From the NCBI GenBank assembly GCA_004026145.2, contig CP034986.1, forward strand, positions 13,813,804 through 13,877,803: DNA of 64,000 nucleotides. Reading direction: 5' to 3'. Shown piece by piece: positions 10,936 through 23,400 of the stretch. A program made the translations under genes and the position numbers. The notes beneath the pieces are model-generated. The model ran no database searches. It had not been told where the DNA came from and worked only from the letters and a program-made list of their open reading frames with translations. This DNA comes from Takifugu bimaculatus (lineage: Eukaryota > Chordata > Actinopteri > Tetraodontiformes > Tetraodontidae). The stretch's first letter is position 1, and every line of letters starts with the position of its first letter.

Positions 10936-13900
10936 CTAGGACTTGAAGGCAGAGTTCTTCCATAGTGGTTTGTGGTACATCCAGCCTTCCCCCTGCAGAA
11001 GGAGCAACGTGTCAAACCCGTTTTCACATGATCAATAGCCCCTAGGGGGCGCTTCTGGTAGTTTCTCCCAATATTATGGTTATTTACACTTTGACTTATA
11101 CTGTCTAATATGAATTGCAAATCAATCAGGAAAGCATGCACAGTTGCGTGGTGTACTTTTATAGGTACGTTCACAAATTTACAACCCATAACATGAGGCA
11201 GGCAGAGAGGGAGAAAGTGATGGTTTGAGGATATTGAGAAGCAGAGTGACACAGTTTGGACATATCCAGAGGGCCAGTTAATGTATTTGTAGAGAGACGC
11301 TGAGTAAGGAACTGCTCAGCAGGAGACCTAAGACTAGACATGTGCACCTAATTAGATAGGACATGAATTATGGTGAGAAAAGAGGATGTCCTCGGGGGAA
11401 ATGCAGGATGAGACGCTGTGGCGACCCCTTGAGGAAGAAGCTGACAGAAGAAAACAAGTAATATGAGGTTCTTAGAGTTCCCATTAATTTAGATAAAGTG
11501 CTCACGTCATTGTCAAAGTGTCGGGTCCTCCAGGGGGTTTCAGTCTCAGCACGGTGCCTCTCCTCCGTCCTCTGCCTCTCCTCCAGAAGCCTTTTGTGCT
11601 CAGTGGCTTTCTCAATGTCCTTCTCCCGTAAAGATGCGGTCACATTCTGCCACAGGCGCCTGAAACGCAGAGAAATTGGTTTATTGGTAAGAAACCACAG
11701 AACACTCGGGCTTTGGATTCTTGCCCCGCAACATGATGAAAGGAAATCCCTCCATTGCTCTGACCTGGACTCTGTCGGGCCCTGCTTCTCAATCGGCCTG
11801 ACTCTCTTCTTGGTGACAGGCAACTTGGTGACATCCACCAGCTTTGTCTCCCCGCTGGTGTAGCTGAACTCTAACACACCATTCCACTCACCCTGCACAC
11901 GGCAGAACACCGTGTTGGTGCTGTTGTGCCTCACCTCCGCCGTTACCCTGAATTAAGTTGATAACAGGGTTACATTTGATTGGAGCAGGTGTTCGAATTT
12001 GTAGCCGAGGCTGCGGAAGACACGAGCCTGCCGGGGACTCACTTGTGCAACTTGCCACCATAAAATGGTTTGGTCTGGAAGGTGATGACGGCCGAGTAGC
12101 CCGACTTGGCGCAGGTGATGTTGACTTTGCCGCCTAGTTCTACCCAGGGGACGGTGAGGATGGAGCGGGCGTACGCACAGGGTAGCGTGAACGTGTACTC
12201 CTCATCGTGCTCCAGCAAATGCAAACATCCTGCAGATGAAGCCAACCGACAGAAGGGTGATGAATCAATCGTGAAAAGTATTTACACCTTTAATATACAA
12301 CTGCTCTACTTTATTGACAGACACTTGCTTTCACACGTGGAGCGCTCGAATAAAAGACAATCTAAAATCCTTTTTATGTCGTTCGCCGACTACATTTTCC
12401 TGAAAGAGACTACGGGACATAAAAAGGCTAACCTTCTCCGATCATGGACACACCGATGGACATTCCCATGAACTTGCTCTTGGTCCACACGTGTGTGTTC
12501 ACACACATCCGCCTCTCCTGGCATTCAGCATAGAATCCAGAGACGGGTGGATGGTGGGACACCTGCTCTGCCACAAAGCGCAGCAGATATGGGTCCTGGC
12601 TAGAGGCTGTGGCAGATGGGTCTGGACTTCCTTGTAAGGAATCCTTGGAGCCTTCCATGTTCCTGGGGACTGTCCAGGAGCAGTGAAAGGTTTCTCCAAT
12701 TATTGGATTGTAGGGCTTCTTGGCAATGGAGCCCTTGCGTCCTTCGTGGAATGACGTGAGGTAGTACTCCACAAAGCGGACCATGCGGTCCTCTGGGGTG
12801 CTGCCGTCCGGTGATGGCCACAAAGAGGTCCGGGTGTGACATGAAGTCAGCGTACATCTCCAGCAGGGAGCGCTTCTCTAGGATGAAGGTGGGGAGGACC
12901 ACCTGGATGGTGAGTCAAAACAATCCAGGAAACATGATAACTGTTAGCATAACATTAACTAACAATCTAAAGTCCATTATTGTCGCGGTATTAAAACCAA
13001 ACTGAACTGAATAGATGTTTCTTGATATTCTGCTGTACCTTGTCAAAGAAAACCTACTGCCATAAAATTCTAAAACGTTCACCTAGGTTGGAACAATTCA
13101 AGTCACAATGACCAATGAGAGAAAGTTGTTGGAACCGCTGGTGGTGCCGGGGGGGTTGTATTGCAGTAGCTTTAGGTGGAACTCTACCCACCCGTGTGAG
13201 GTCCATGCCCAGCTTCAACTGTGACAGCAGGTGTAAGATAACACTGCGCTCTTCCTCCACAGCACCCAGGTCCTCCTCCTCATCCGTGAAACTGTCCTCC
13301 ACTTCATCTTCTGCGCTGATGTCTTCCTGTTCCTGAGACGAAGACATGGTGAGCAACAGGTGAAACGCTGAAAGTAACCTGACACACAGGGGACAATCAT
13401 TTCTGCAAACCATCTCGACTTCAACCTCTGGATCTGCAGCTGGGGCTTCTGTGTTCTTACCCCAGAGAAGCTGGAAAACTCTGTGCTGTTCAGGTCCAGG
13501 CGCGTCCCCTCCAACGCCCCCTCATCTGTCGTGAAGCTTCCCAGAGAGCCACTGCCGTTCTTCAGGAGGTCCGGCAGCTTGGGCTCCAGCCACTCGATTG
13601 TAGGTCCTGCCATGGACAGAGAGCACACAGCAGCACTTTTAGAGGTCCTTAGGAACTCACCCGCCACCCTCCGAAGAACTCTCAGTCATCCGTGGGTCTG
13701 CACCCAGCCCTCCATTCACCCAAAAAGCCTCACAAAGACTCGTCTGGTGGGTGGCCAGATGGCAATTCTTCAGCCAGCTGCCCTTAAATGTAACCTTACT
13801 CCTCCTGCGATCAGAGTATCGGGATACTCTGTCTCAACTGACGGAAGGGATCCACATGCTTTGATTGGTTCAACCTTTTCTGTATGTACGTGACAAGGTG

Positions 13901-16380
13901 GGCTGAGCTTATACACATTCACCTGGATCGGATTGGTTACCGAAGTTAGCCGGGCCTCATGAAAAAATACATAGTAACGAGATCTGTTGCGAAAAAGTGG
14001 GCCACGGCTTTGACATTTTCCGATTTAAAATCATCCCTAAAGAGAAAGGCTCCAGATAAAAGAGCACCTGTTAATGATTACAAACTCTCCCTCATGATCT
14101 GTAGCTGCCCTCTGTTCTGTTCTGCCCACACCGTGTTGCAAATGGACATTTTAACCATGTGATGTCTTGTTACCAAAAAAAGCAGATGTTACAGATTGCT
14201 ACAGTTTACCTTCAATACAGCAAAACAACTGCACACACTGAGCAATTCATTGTTTGGTAGTGAGAAATTTGCTCATTTACTCTTGCAACCTAAACATAAA
14301 AAAAACTCATTTCACTGACCTCCGAGGGAACTCCTCTGCCTGGCAACCTGCTGCAGGTGCAGGATCTGCAGGCACTCGTTAAGGCAGTTCATGGTTGCCA
14401 TGGAGGTGGCCTTGAGCATCAGCAGATCCTGGTCTAAAGGGGAAAGGCCCGTGGATGACGGCAAGCCCTCGATACTCTGGATCAGGTCCCTGTGCTGTCC
14501 CTGGGCCTGGCTCATCATCTGTAAATCAATATCATCGGAAACTCAAATTCGACACACTCACAGTTATTATTATTCATTTTTGTTAGTGGGGAATTTGGGC
14601 GAGCGCCCTCTTGTGGACAACCTTACAAGTGTCAAAATGAACCCACGTGTTTGTTTGCAAAACACCTCATGTGTCTTACGCCAGCTACCAGATGACTTGC
14701 AGGAACATATGTTCTGTCTTGCACCCCACAATACTGACTGTAAAGGCTAAACATTAAAGGAGATTTTGCTGTACCTCTCTGGCCTCCAGCAGATGGTCAG
14801 GCAGCAGGGACCTCTTGCTGGAGTACAATGATGACCCCTTGTGGGTATGTGACCAGCTGAATAAAGAAGCGGGGTTTTGGTTGGACCGGTGTACTAACAT
14901 GGGGGAGCTGCTGCTGCCCTGAGACGCCATTGAGTAGCTCCGGGACTTTGGAGGGGGGTTGCTCTGTGTGATGTAAACATTTTTGTTAGAACTTGGACCT
15001 TTGCATCTATGGGCAACTTCTACAAAAGGATGGAGATTATGTTTTAAGAAAACAGGAAGAAAAACTTTTCAGGTCTTTTTCCACCTATCTGAATAAATAA
15101 TAAGTTGAGTTTCTTAACAATTAATGGTGGTAATTAAATCTTTTAGATGCAGTATATGAGGGACAAGCATGCATCTAAAAATATATGATCGTTCAGACCC
15201 ATATCTATTCTGTTCTAAGATTTGTATTTTGCACATTCTTAAACTGTCAAAACAAAATGGAACTGAGTACAGCAAAAGAACGAAAGCGAAGGGATCAATA
15301 ATGGACATTGTGCCCAGCTGTAAATATGCCCTCATGAAAACATTCAACACACACCATCATACCTTGCCCATGGCCTCTGTGTGGTGCTGTGTGCAGATCT
15401 GCAGTCTGCTCACCCAGTGTTGCCTCTCTTTGGCATCAGAGGCTGTGAGACAAAAACAAAAAAAGAAGAGCAGTAAAAAGCTTATTACCCTTGCAAAAGG
15501 ACAACCTGACGCCGCATCAATTCCTGAATGCCATCACAGAAGCGAGAGCAATACTGAGTACATTTGATGGACAGCGGTGAGTGTTGAGGCCTGACGGTAC
15601 GGCTGACGAGTTACATGAATGTTGGCAGGTAGGTAGCACCCACCCCTGAGCTTGTACTGTTCCCCGCTGATGGCATTGACGGTGAAGGTGTGTGAATCCT
15701 CGTCGCTCGGGGAGATGACCGCCCCAGCCAATGGGAGCATCCCACGTGGTTTCTGGGGTCGCGACTGCTCATTGACGAAATACTCCAGCAGGCCGGACTC
15801 ATTGTTCAGGACAAAAAACCTGAAATCATCCAGCAACCATCATGTCAGCATCCCTCTCTGATAAAAATAAAATAAAAATTATATCTATATATAAGCACAC
15901 CTGTACTGCCAGCCTGTTACAAGATTGGTGTATTTCATAAGGTATCCATCAATATTCTCCATGTGGTCGCTGTCAGGCAAACAACAAACAAAGAAACACT
16001 TGTTAAAATACTTTCGTTGACACACCCAGAAACATATTAGCTGCACTCCTAATTCAACCTTGGAACTTTATTGAGTGGGGCTCTCCTAGATTGAGCAATA
16101 CATTTCACAACTCGAATAAGTGAGATAATGAAGCCAGAACAAAATCACAAAGTGACTAATATAACAAAATAACTGCGGTGACACATTAACAACGTAACTG
16201 ACACACATGGAAATAGAGGGGGCAAACTAGCCTGGATATGTGCGTTAGCAGAACAATTACTCACCTGTACTGCCAGCTTTTAGCGGTTGCTCTCCCCGAG
16301 CCTGGGGTCCTGTTTTGGGGAAACACATCCAGCTTGCCTTCGTTTTCAGCGGTCCGTAATGTGGTGGATTCCCCTTGCAT
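10936..16380 (-). CDS. osbpl11: Oxysterol-binding protein-related protein 11 (ORP11)
   Basis: Thirteen coding exons on the reverse strand: 16265-16380, 15901-15969, 15644-15819, 15363-15442, 14775-14963, 14320-14518, 13461-13606, 13192-13332, 12433-12902, 12043-12229, 11765-11947, 11506-11659 and 10936-10992. The product is about 721 residues. ORPs move sterols and phospholipids at membrane contact sites; ORP11 acts at Golgi and late endosomes. The N-terminal PH domain shows YLMKYTNLVTGWQYRFFVLN and ends before SDAKERQHWVSRLQIC. A linker follows with QDLLMLKATSMATMNCLN, then the ligand-binding ORD with FVEYYLTSFHEGRKGSIAKK and the fingerprint EQVSHHPP. The C terminus is WMYHKPLWKNSAFKS. Exon 9 has one surplus base near 12807-12812: the frame shifts between LFVAIT and DGSTPEDRM, where the family reads straight through. 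Everything else is intact. Confidence 0.93.
11247..11457 (+). mobile_element. Relic of a retroelement 3' end in the last osbpl11 intron
   Basis: The run ending CTGTGGCGACCCCTTGAGGA followed by AGAAGAAAA-type sequence resembles the 3' end of interspersed retroelements widespread in fish genomes. It has no open frame, is degraded, and sits wholly inside the last osbpl11 intron (10993-11505). The family name is not certain. Confidence 0.3.
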
Positions 16381-16890
16381 AGTCAGAGGCGACAGAGCCT
16401 GTCTTCAGTAATAACTCGGCTAGCTAGCTCTAAGCTAACCTGTCAAGCTTGTTAAGTCACCACGGATTCCGTGTTAAAGTGGACGCGTCTCTTTTAAAAC
16501 AGGAAACAAAACACCGGGTCCATAGTTTGTTGGACAGCTATCCAAAGCTGGCTGACAAGAGCAAATTTGAGGTGATAAAACATTGCATTATCTGACAGTT
16601 AAGCGCGTATCAAGATAGCTTGTTTGCTAGTTGTGCTGATATTTACTGCTTCGGCAACGATCATGTGACTCGCTCGCGAGGTCACACCTCCAATAGATTA
16701 GGTGCCTATTAAATTAATAATAAATATATACCAAGGTTTTAAAAAATAACTTTGTTGATAATCTTCAAGAAAGAAAATGAAAGTCCTTTTAGAAATTAAA
16801 AGTGCTGAGAGTCTGGCTGCGGACCTCCGGCTTCGGGTCACTTCCGGTGGAGGCTCCACGCTCAGGCCGCTTCCGTCATCGCCACAGATA
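16381..16890 (-). promoter_or_regulatory. osbpl11 5' UTR and candidate promoter
   Basis: Directly upstream of the osbpl11 ATG. Near 16829-16885 there is a cluster of CTTCCGG/CTTCCGT sites (ETS-type motifs), typical of TATA-less housekeeping promoters. The cluster is about 450-500 bases from the start codon, so a 5' UTR of that length, or a bidirectional promoter, is implied. A CpG-containing stretch (around 16665-16690) lies between. This is motif reading only. Confidence 0.35.
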
Positions 16891-17330
16891 TAAATGATGA
16901 TACAAAATTAACGTTATCATAAATCAGTCTTCAAACTAATGATTTTCCTGTTTTGTTCCTAACAAACGACAGACATGACATAAGTAGGTTAGGCCCAGTT
17001 CAGGTATAAATTGCATTTGAGTATAATTATATTATTGTTATTCTTATCAATAACATTATTATTATGGCTGTTATTATTGTTAGCAGTTGATCCTCAATGA
17101 CCAAAGCTGCCGGCTTTTGTTTCACCACTGTTTATTACTGAACCTTACCTTGGGCTCTGCCCTGGTGCAACCTGGATAACAACTATAAGTTCATCACCTC
17201 TGTAACCTCTAAGCTTCTTACCCGATCTCAACTTGGAATAATGTAAAATCCAGCCGGACCCATCTGCGCCTTCCATACTACCATTGTTATTGCTATTAGA
17301 GAAGAACATGAATAACGCTGTTCACTATTC

Positions 17331-19215
17331 AATTTCAATTCAATTCAATTCAATCTTTATTTATATGGCACTTTTCATACACTAGGTAGCACAAAGTGCC
17401 TCACAAAGAATAAAAACAGCAAAGAGAACAAGAGAATCAAGAAAAGGACAGACACACACATGCATACAACACACTTACACACACACCCACACACATAAAC
17501 AAGCTGAGGCAAGCTGAGACATGGCTGGGCACCGAGACCTGAGGCGAAGGAGACGCCACCTTTGGAGGCCCACCAGGCCGAGGGAGGTCACGGTCCGTGA
17601 CCACAGGTGGACCGGAGGCTCCACACCAAAGCACAGAGCCCCCTAACCACCCAGGCCAGAGTCGACAATGGGACAGCACCCCCAGCGGTAGACCGGAAAC
17701 ATCTCCCAGCCTGGCAGGCCCCCATGAGGAAACACCATGAGGAAACACTGGAGCTAAAAACTGAAGGACTGAAACAGTAAATGGGATAAAAGGTATAAAA
17801 GCTAAAAACTAAGGAACTAACAATTGAAGGAGTAAAACAGTACTAAGACTAAAACAGACTGAAACAGTAAATGGGATAAAAGGTGTAAAGACTGAAAACT
17901 GAGAAACTAAGAACTGAGGGAGTAAAACAGTAAAAGTATCAAGTAAAATAAGGATAAGACATAAAAAAGCATGAGGACATAAAAGAAATTAAAAATAATC
18001 AGAAAATCAGTTAAAGGCCTGATTAAAAAGGTGTGTCTTGAGCCTCTTTTTAAAAATCTCAACAGTCTCTGCGGCCCTGAGGTTCTCGGGCAGGCTGTTC
18101 CACAGGACCATAATAACAGAAGGCCGCTTCCCCGTGCGTTTTAGAGCTTACTTGTGGAATGGTTAAAAGGCCGGTGCCGGAGGACCTCAGAGTCCGCGAG
18201 GGTTGATAGAATAAAAGCATGTCTGATAAATAAGTCGGCCCAAGACCATTAAGACATTTAAAACTAATAAAAGAACCTTAAAATCGATCCTGAAATGCAC
18301 GGGTAGCCCATGCAGCGATTCTAAAACTGGTGTGATGTGCTCCCGCCCTCTGGTCCTCATCAGCACTCATGCAGCTGAGTTTTGTAATAATTGTAGGTTA
18401 GAAATGCTCTTTTCTGGAAGACCAGAGAGCAGGGCATTACAATAATCTAAACAACAAGAGATAAAAGCGTGCATCAGCACCTCCGTGCTGGCCTGAGAGA
18501 GAAACGGGCGGACTCTGGCTATATTCTTCAGGTGGTAAAAACCTACCTTTGTTATGTTTTTGATGTGTGGGACAAAGCTAAGCTCAGAGTCAAAGATCAC
18601 ACCCAGATTTTTTACAGATTGAGATGGCTTAAAATCTTTTAATTCTGGTACAAGTTTCTCTCTCTGACCTTCAGGACCAATGACTAAGACTTCTGTTTTG
18701 TCCTGGTTGAGCTGTAGGAAGTTTTCTGCCATCCATGACTGGATATCTAGAATACAGTTAAAAAGGGCATCAACTGGCCCTGTGTCATCAGGAGCCACGG
18801 CGATGTACAGCTGCGTATCATCAGCATGTAAAGATTAAAAAGGGTTGGACCTAAAATTGACCCTCGGGGAACCCCACATTTTGTCTCATGGATTCTCGAG
18901 GAGCATGTATCCATACTTACAAAGAAGCTTCGATCAGTAAGGTAGGAGGTGAACCAGTTAAGAACAGTACCAGAGAGGCCGACCAGGTTCTTTAGTCTAT
19001 TCAATAAAATATGGTGGTCTACTGTATCAAAGGCGGTGGTCAGATCCAGTAGAACCAACACCGTGAGCTTTTTGTTATCTAGGTTACACCTGATGTCATT
19101 TAAAATCTTTAAAAGGGCTGTCTCTGTACTGTGGTTCATCCTAAAACCAGACTGATGCCTCTCTAAAATGTCGTTTGAGTTTAATAAATCATTCACTTGG
19201 TTAAAAACTAGTAAT
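17331..19215 (-). mobile_element. 5'-truncated, inactive L2/CR1-type LINE
   Basis: The reverse strand carries reverse-transcriptase pieces: RHQSGFRMNHSTETALLK, VLVLLDLTTAFDTVDHHI, CGVPRGSILGPTLFNLYM, then DDTQLYIAVAPDDTGPVDAL, QLNQDKTEVLVIGPEGQREK, NLGVIFDSELSFVPHIKNI and FISCCLDYCNALLSGLPEKS. These match the L2/CR1 clade. Between LFNLYM and the catalytic ADD motif (18800-18845) a short deletion shifts the frame, so it is not functional. The 5' half is missing, as usual after truncated insertion. At the low-coordinate end the 3' tail contains tandem CAATT repeats (17331-17353) followed by CTTTATTTATATGGCACTTT, the typical teleost L2 tail. It lies between osbpl11 and the next gene. Confidence 0.85.
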
Positions 19216-20473
19216 TATTGAGCCATGTTCACTAGCAGGCTCTCTCCTGCTTTGCTGGAAGTTGACCTTGATAATATACTTACGAAAATGTAAGAAACAT
19301 AATACTTTTTTACAAAAAAAAAATAGCATCAGAGTATCAAGTGCACTAAACTTTATTCTTAAACATGCAGACAGAAAAGTTTATTAAACTGTGGCGTTAA
19401 GTAGCTATCAAACACTTACGGTACATGAATCGTAGAAAGGTCTAACTGATCAATTACTGCACTCTATGGTCTGTTTTTCTGTGTAACAGGCCCTTGTTTG
19501 GGACCGTTTGACCCTTTCCATTAGTTCTGCTTCCAGACGTAGTTTATAAATTCGTGATATTTAACCAGAACTCAAAGTAAGCAGCTCTGTAATAAGTGGC
19601 ATAGAGAGCTGCTGAAGAAGAGAGCTCTTGCTCTAGGCTGCACACCGAAACCGAGAGTTTTAGGCGGTTACCAGAGTTTTTCCATCTAAAAAAAACGTGA
19701 TTTCCTGGTGGTCCACAGTGGTGTGCAATTACTATTAATAAGACTCAGAATATTTCTCAAAAGTTTTAAACACGTTAAAGGAGAAGAACGTGTGTTCCCG
19801 ATTTTCCGTTTCAATGAGTCAATATGCATGTATATAATTAGTTAAATATTTGGAACTATCGTCCCTTATTCAAGTAACGGCTGAAGTGAATTTAGAAACT
19901 TCTCGATTTTGTCGTCAAATAGAGGAATCTTTTTTTCTTCCTGCCATTGGGCTCCTCCCAAACATCGCGTGGTCAAGGAAGTGTTCGATATTTGTGAGTA
20001 CTGTATTGTAAAACGACATCAGCGTTAGTGTGAATAGCCACAGAAATACTGTAAATTAAATAATGTACGGTTTTTATTCTTATTTATTTTTGGACGAATA
20101 TTACGATTTAAACTAAAATCGTAAGAACGCCGTTTTGGGGCATTTTGGTGGGGAAGTAGTCTGGCGTATCCGTTGTGTGTATTAATTCTGTTTAAGTTAT
20201 CGAATCTACTTTCTAGGCGCTTTGGTTAAGGCAGCGCCACAGCTACGACGATTATTTCTCAGTTTTAAAACGAATTAACTGTTAAAACAATTAAAATAGC
20301 ATTTCCGGTGTTTCCGGAAACACACGTTTGGTTTCGTTTTAGCCACGCTACCATTTTATAGCTTAGAAAGATAGCTTATAGCTTACTTTCTGATAAAAAC
20401 CAACTGTCCGACGGTCGAAGAGGCGAAATCTGTGCGTTTATTAGGCTTTAAAACGTTTATTTTTCAGGGGAAA
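19216..20473. other. Intergenic and 5' flank of the Ig-receptor gene
   Basis: AT-rich sequence with no open frame or repeat I recognise. The last few hundred bases should contain the promoter and 5' UTR of the downstream Ig-superfamily gene. No TATA element was assigned. Confidence 0.3.
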
Positions 20474-23400
20474 ATGCAACTGTTGATGTTACTGGTATGG
20501 GCGTGGGTCCTCTTCGGTGTGGTCGAGTCTGGTGAGTCAACCCTTTCTTTTGCCATTACTGTACTTATTTGTTTTTCTTCTTTTTAGATTTTATATATTT
20601 TGTTTTTATTTGTCGCCATTTCCTTTCTCGTTCCATAATCGCATACTCAAATGTGACGCAGTTCTCCGTCCCCACCCGTTGCCGTTTGGGTTTTACCTGC
20701 GTTATTTGTCACATGGGCGAAAACATTTAATATAGATAAGAGCTCAGCTAAGGCACCGTGTTTTTGTGATGGCGCTGTAAATAAGCAGCGAGGTGCTCCG
20801 GACAATCCTCGGGTGAGCATTGCTAAACACGATGGAGGGCGTTCGGCCTCCCAAACGGTAGGAACGGTTCGGCCTGAATCGGTTCTCCTCATGTGTTTGG
20901 TGTCAATATGACGATTTGTCCTCTCCGTCCTCATGTCAGCTCACAACCAGTGGATGCACTGAGGCAGGAAGTGCCAAAATGCTGCGTACAGCTAAAAATA
21001 ATAATTCCGTTTTCGCAATGTCAGCAGAGCTGAATCTTCAATTAGAGTTTCCAGAAAAGAGAACCACTAAACTATACATTGCAACCCAAAAAAAGTAGAT
21101 ATGAGAGAAAGAAAATCGGTTGCACTCTTAAGAAAAACTATTGAACTGGAACTGTTTTACTTGCGAATCTAGCTGTGTTTCTTGGGCAGAGCCCAGAGAG
21201 AAGTTGGTATTGGTGGGATTGACCTGGCTCCAGTATGGGCGACACCAGGGGTCAGCAACCCCTGGCACTCGTGTCAGGGCCCTTCCCATCACTAATACCT
21301 AAGGGCCGTTCACCGACTGGGGAATGGTGCGTTCACAGACTGCAGTGCAGTCATTCGCAGGAGATACAGCTTTACTTTGGCTGTTTCCGGAACCACACAC
21401 TCCTTCCCTATTTACTACTCACTACATGGGGGACATGGATTGAGTGAACTACGTAGCGCACTCAATTTAAAGTTAGTATTCAGACAACGGCGTCATTTAC
21501 GGCGCACGTAAAGTGACGTCATGGTGTCGCATAATAATTACGAACCGGTCGCCGGAAAAAGTGGCCAGGTCCATTTAATTATTTTAGCCCATCAGAAATA
21601 CATTCAGCGGTCATTTGATGAAAATGCAATATTTTAACCTATTGTTAACTTTATATAATAAAATGAAATATTAATGTCAATAATAATACAATAATAATTA
21701 CCTATTACCTAAAATAATGAGTGTCCCTTGACATTTTCAAGCCAAGACGTGATGGAACATTCCCAAGTCATATTCCGCTGTAGTGAAAACATTTAATAAA
21801 GCAATTTTTAATCAAAAAATGGATCCAGAGCTACTTTTCATCTTTGTAAATATTCTTTTACTGAGATTCTGTCGCCTGGTGAGGAACAGACGATTCTGAA
21901 GAACAGTTTTAAGTGAGGGGCGGGGGGATCAGTGAAGATTGATTGATATATTTTATTTTTTTTTTACACATTTATGTTGTAATATTTTAAGATGATCATA
22001 TTGGACCCCTACTGAAAAAAATTCTTATTTCCAAAAATTTCATATATCAAACCGCACAGTAGAAACTGCGTTAAAAATGTATCCCGTCGGTATCACGTGA
22101 TACCGTAAAGGCTGATGGGATACATTTTCCGTGTTAGGGCGCATCGCTTGTACACTACTTTTCGCAGTGCATTGTGGGATACATTGAGTGCACTACATAG
22201 GGTACAGCGATGCTCACTAACATTTCAGACACTATTTCAAAATGGCGTCCACACTCTTGAGTGCACTATGTAGGGTATGGGGGTGGTTTCGGAAACAGCC
22301 TTTGAGTGGTATGCATAGAAAACATGGTATACGCTAAAAGGACTACACAGTTAATGTGAGTCCAGTGAAAATGCTGCTATATGAATGTTAAAAACACAGT
22401 GGCAATCGTAAAAGTATTGCCATGTTGGCTTGTTTGTGCTCGCTACAGGGCCCCATGTTAGCGTTAAAGCAGTGGTTCTCAACTGGTCTGGCTTCAGGAC
22501 CCACCATCACCCTTGATGACAAGCCGCGACCCAAATCAAGGAAAATTTTTAACTTCTCAAATTTATTGAATGAAAAGATCGTGCAGTTTGAATCGGAGAT
22601 AAGTAGAATAGAATACCACAGAATTCCAAAACCAAAATGACTTCAAGTGGTAATAATAGAGAGGGAAATATTCCCTTTGATGCTCAATTAGCTGCATTAT
22701 TTAATTAATTAATTAATTAAAAACACTTAACTTCAGTAACTTCAGCCTTTTTTAACAGACTCAACATGCACAAACATGAAATAAAAAAGTGCAACCACTG
22801 AGCAGTAGTTTCAAAAAGAACTCAAATATGTTGCGTTCGCTGAGTACCCACTTACTGAATATATAACAATTTCCTATTAAAACTATTTAGTCACTTATTC
22901 AAGCATTAATCATAAGGCTGACATAGCAATCAGAACATTTCAGTAACAACCATTTTTAAGACTCAACAGTGCTTTTATGCACAAACATGAAATAAAAAAG
23001 TGCAACCACTGAGCAGTAGTTTCAAAAAGAACTAAAAATATATAGTTTTAGCTGAATAACCACTCACTGAATATTTAAAATTATTCATAAGGCTGACATA
23101 ACAATCAGACCATTTCAGTAACAATCATTTTTAATAGACTCAGTTGGGGTCTTCATGCAAAATACATGAAATAAAAAAGTGCAACTACTGAGAAATATAT
23201 ATATATATATATTAAAACAACTCAAATTATGTAGTTTTAGCAGAGAATCGTCACTCATTGAAGCTATACAATCAACACTGCACTATGAGAAAGAAATCCA
23301 TTTCCTCAGGAGCAGTTTTTAATCCACAAACTCAAAATAAATTAAACAAAAAGTGCAATCCAAAATTATTCAAGTACACAAAATGAACTTTCTTCTGATT

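Noticed and set aside
10656..11252. 198-codon minus-strand frame
   Set aside because: It is out of frame with the last osbpl11 exon it crosses, and overlaps the 3' UTR and an intron.
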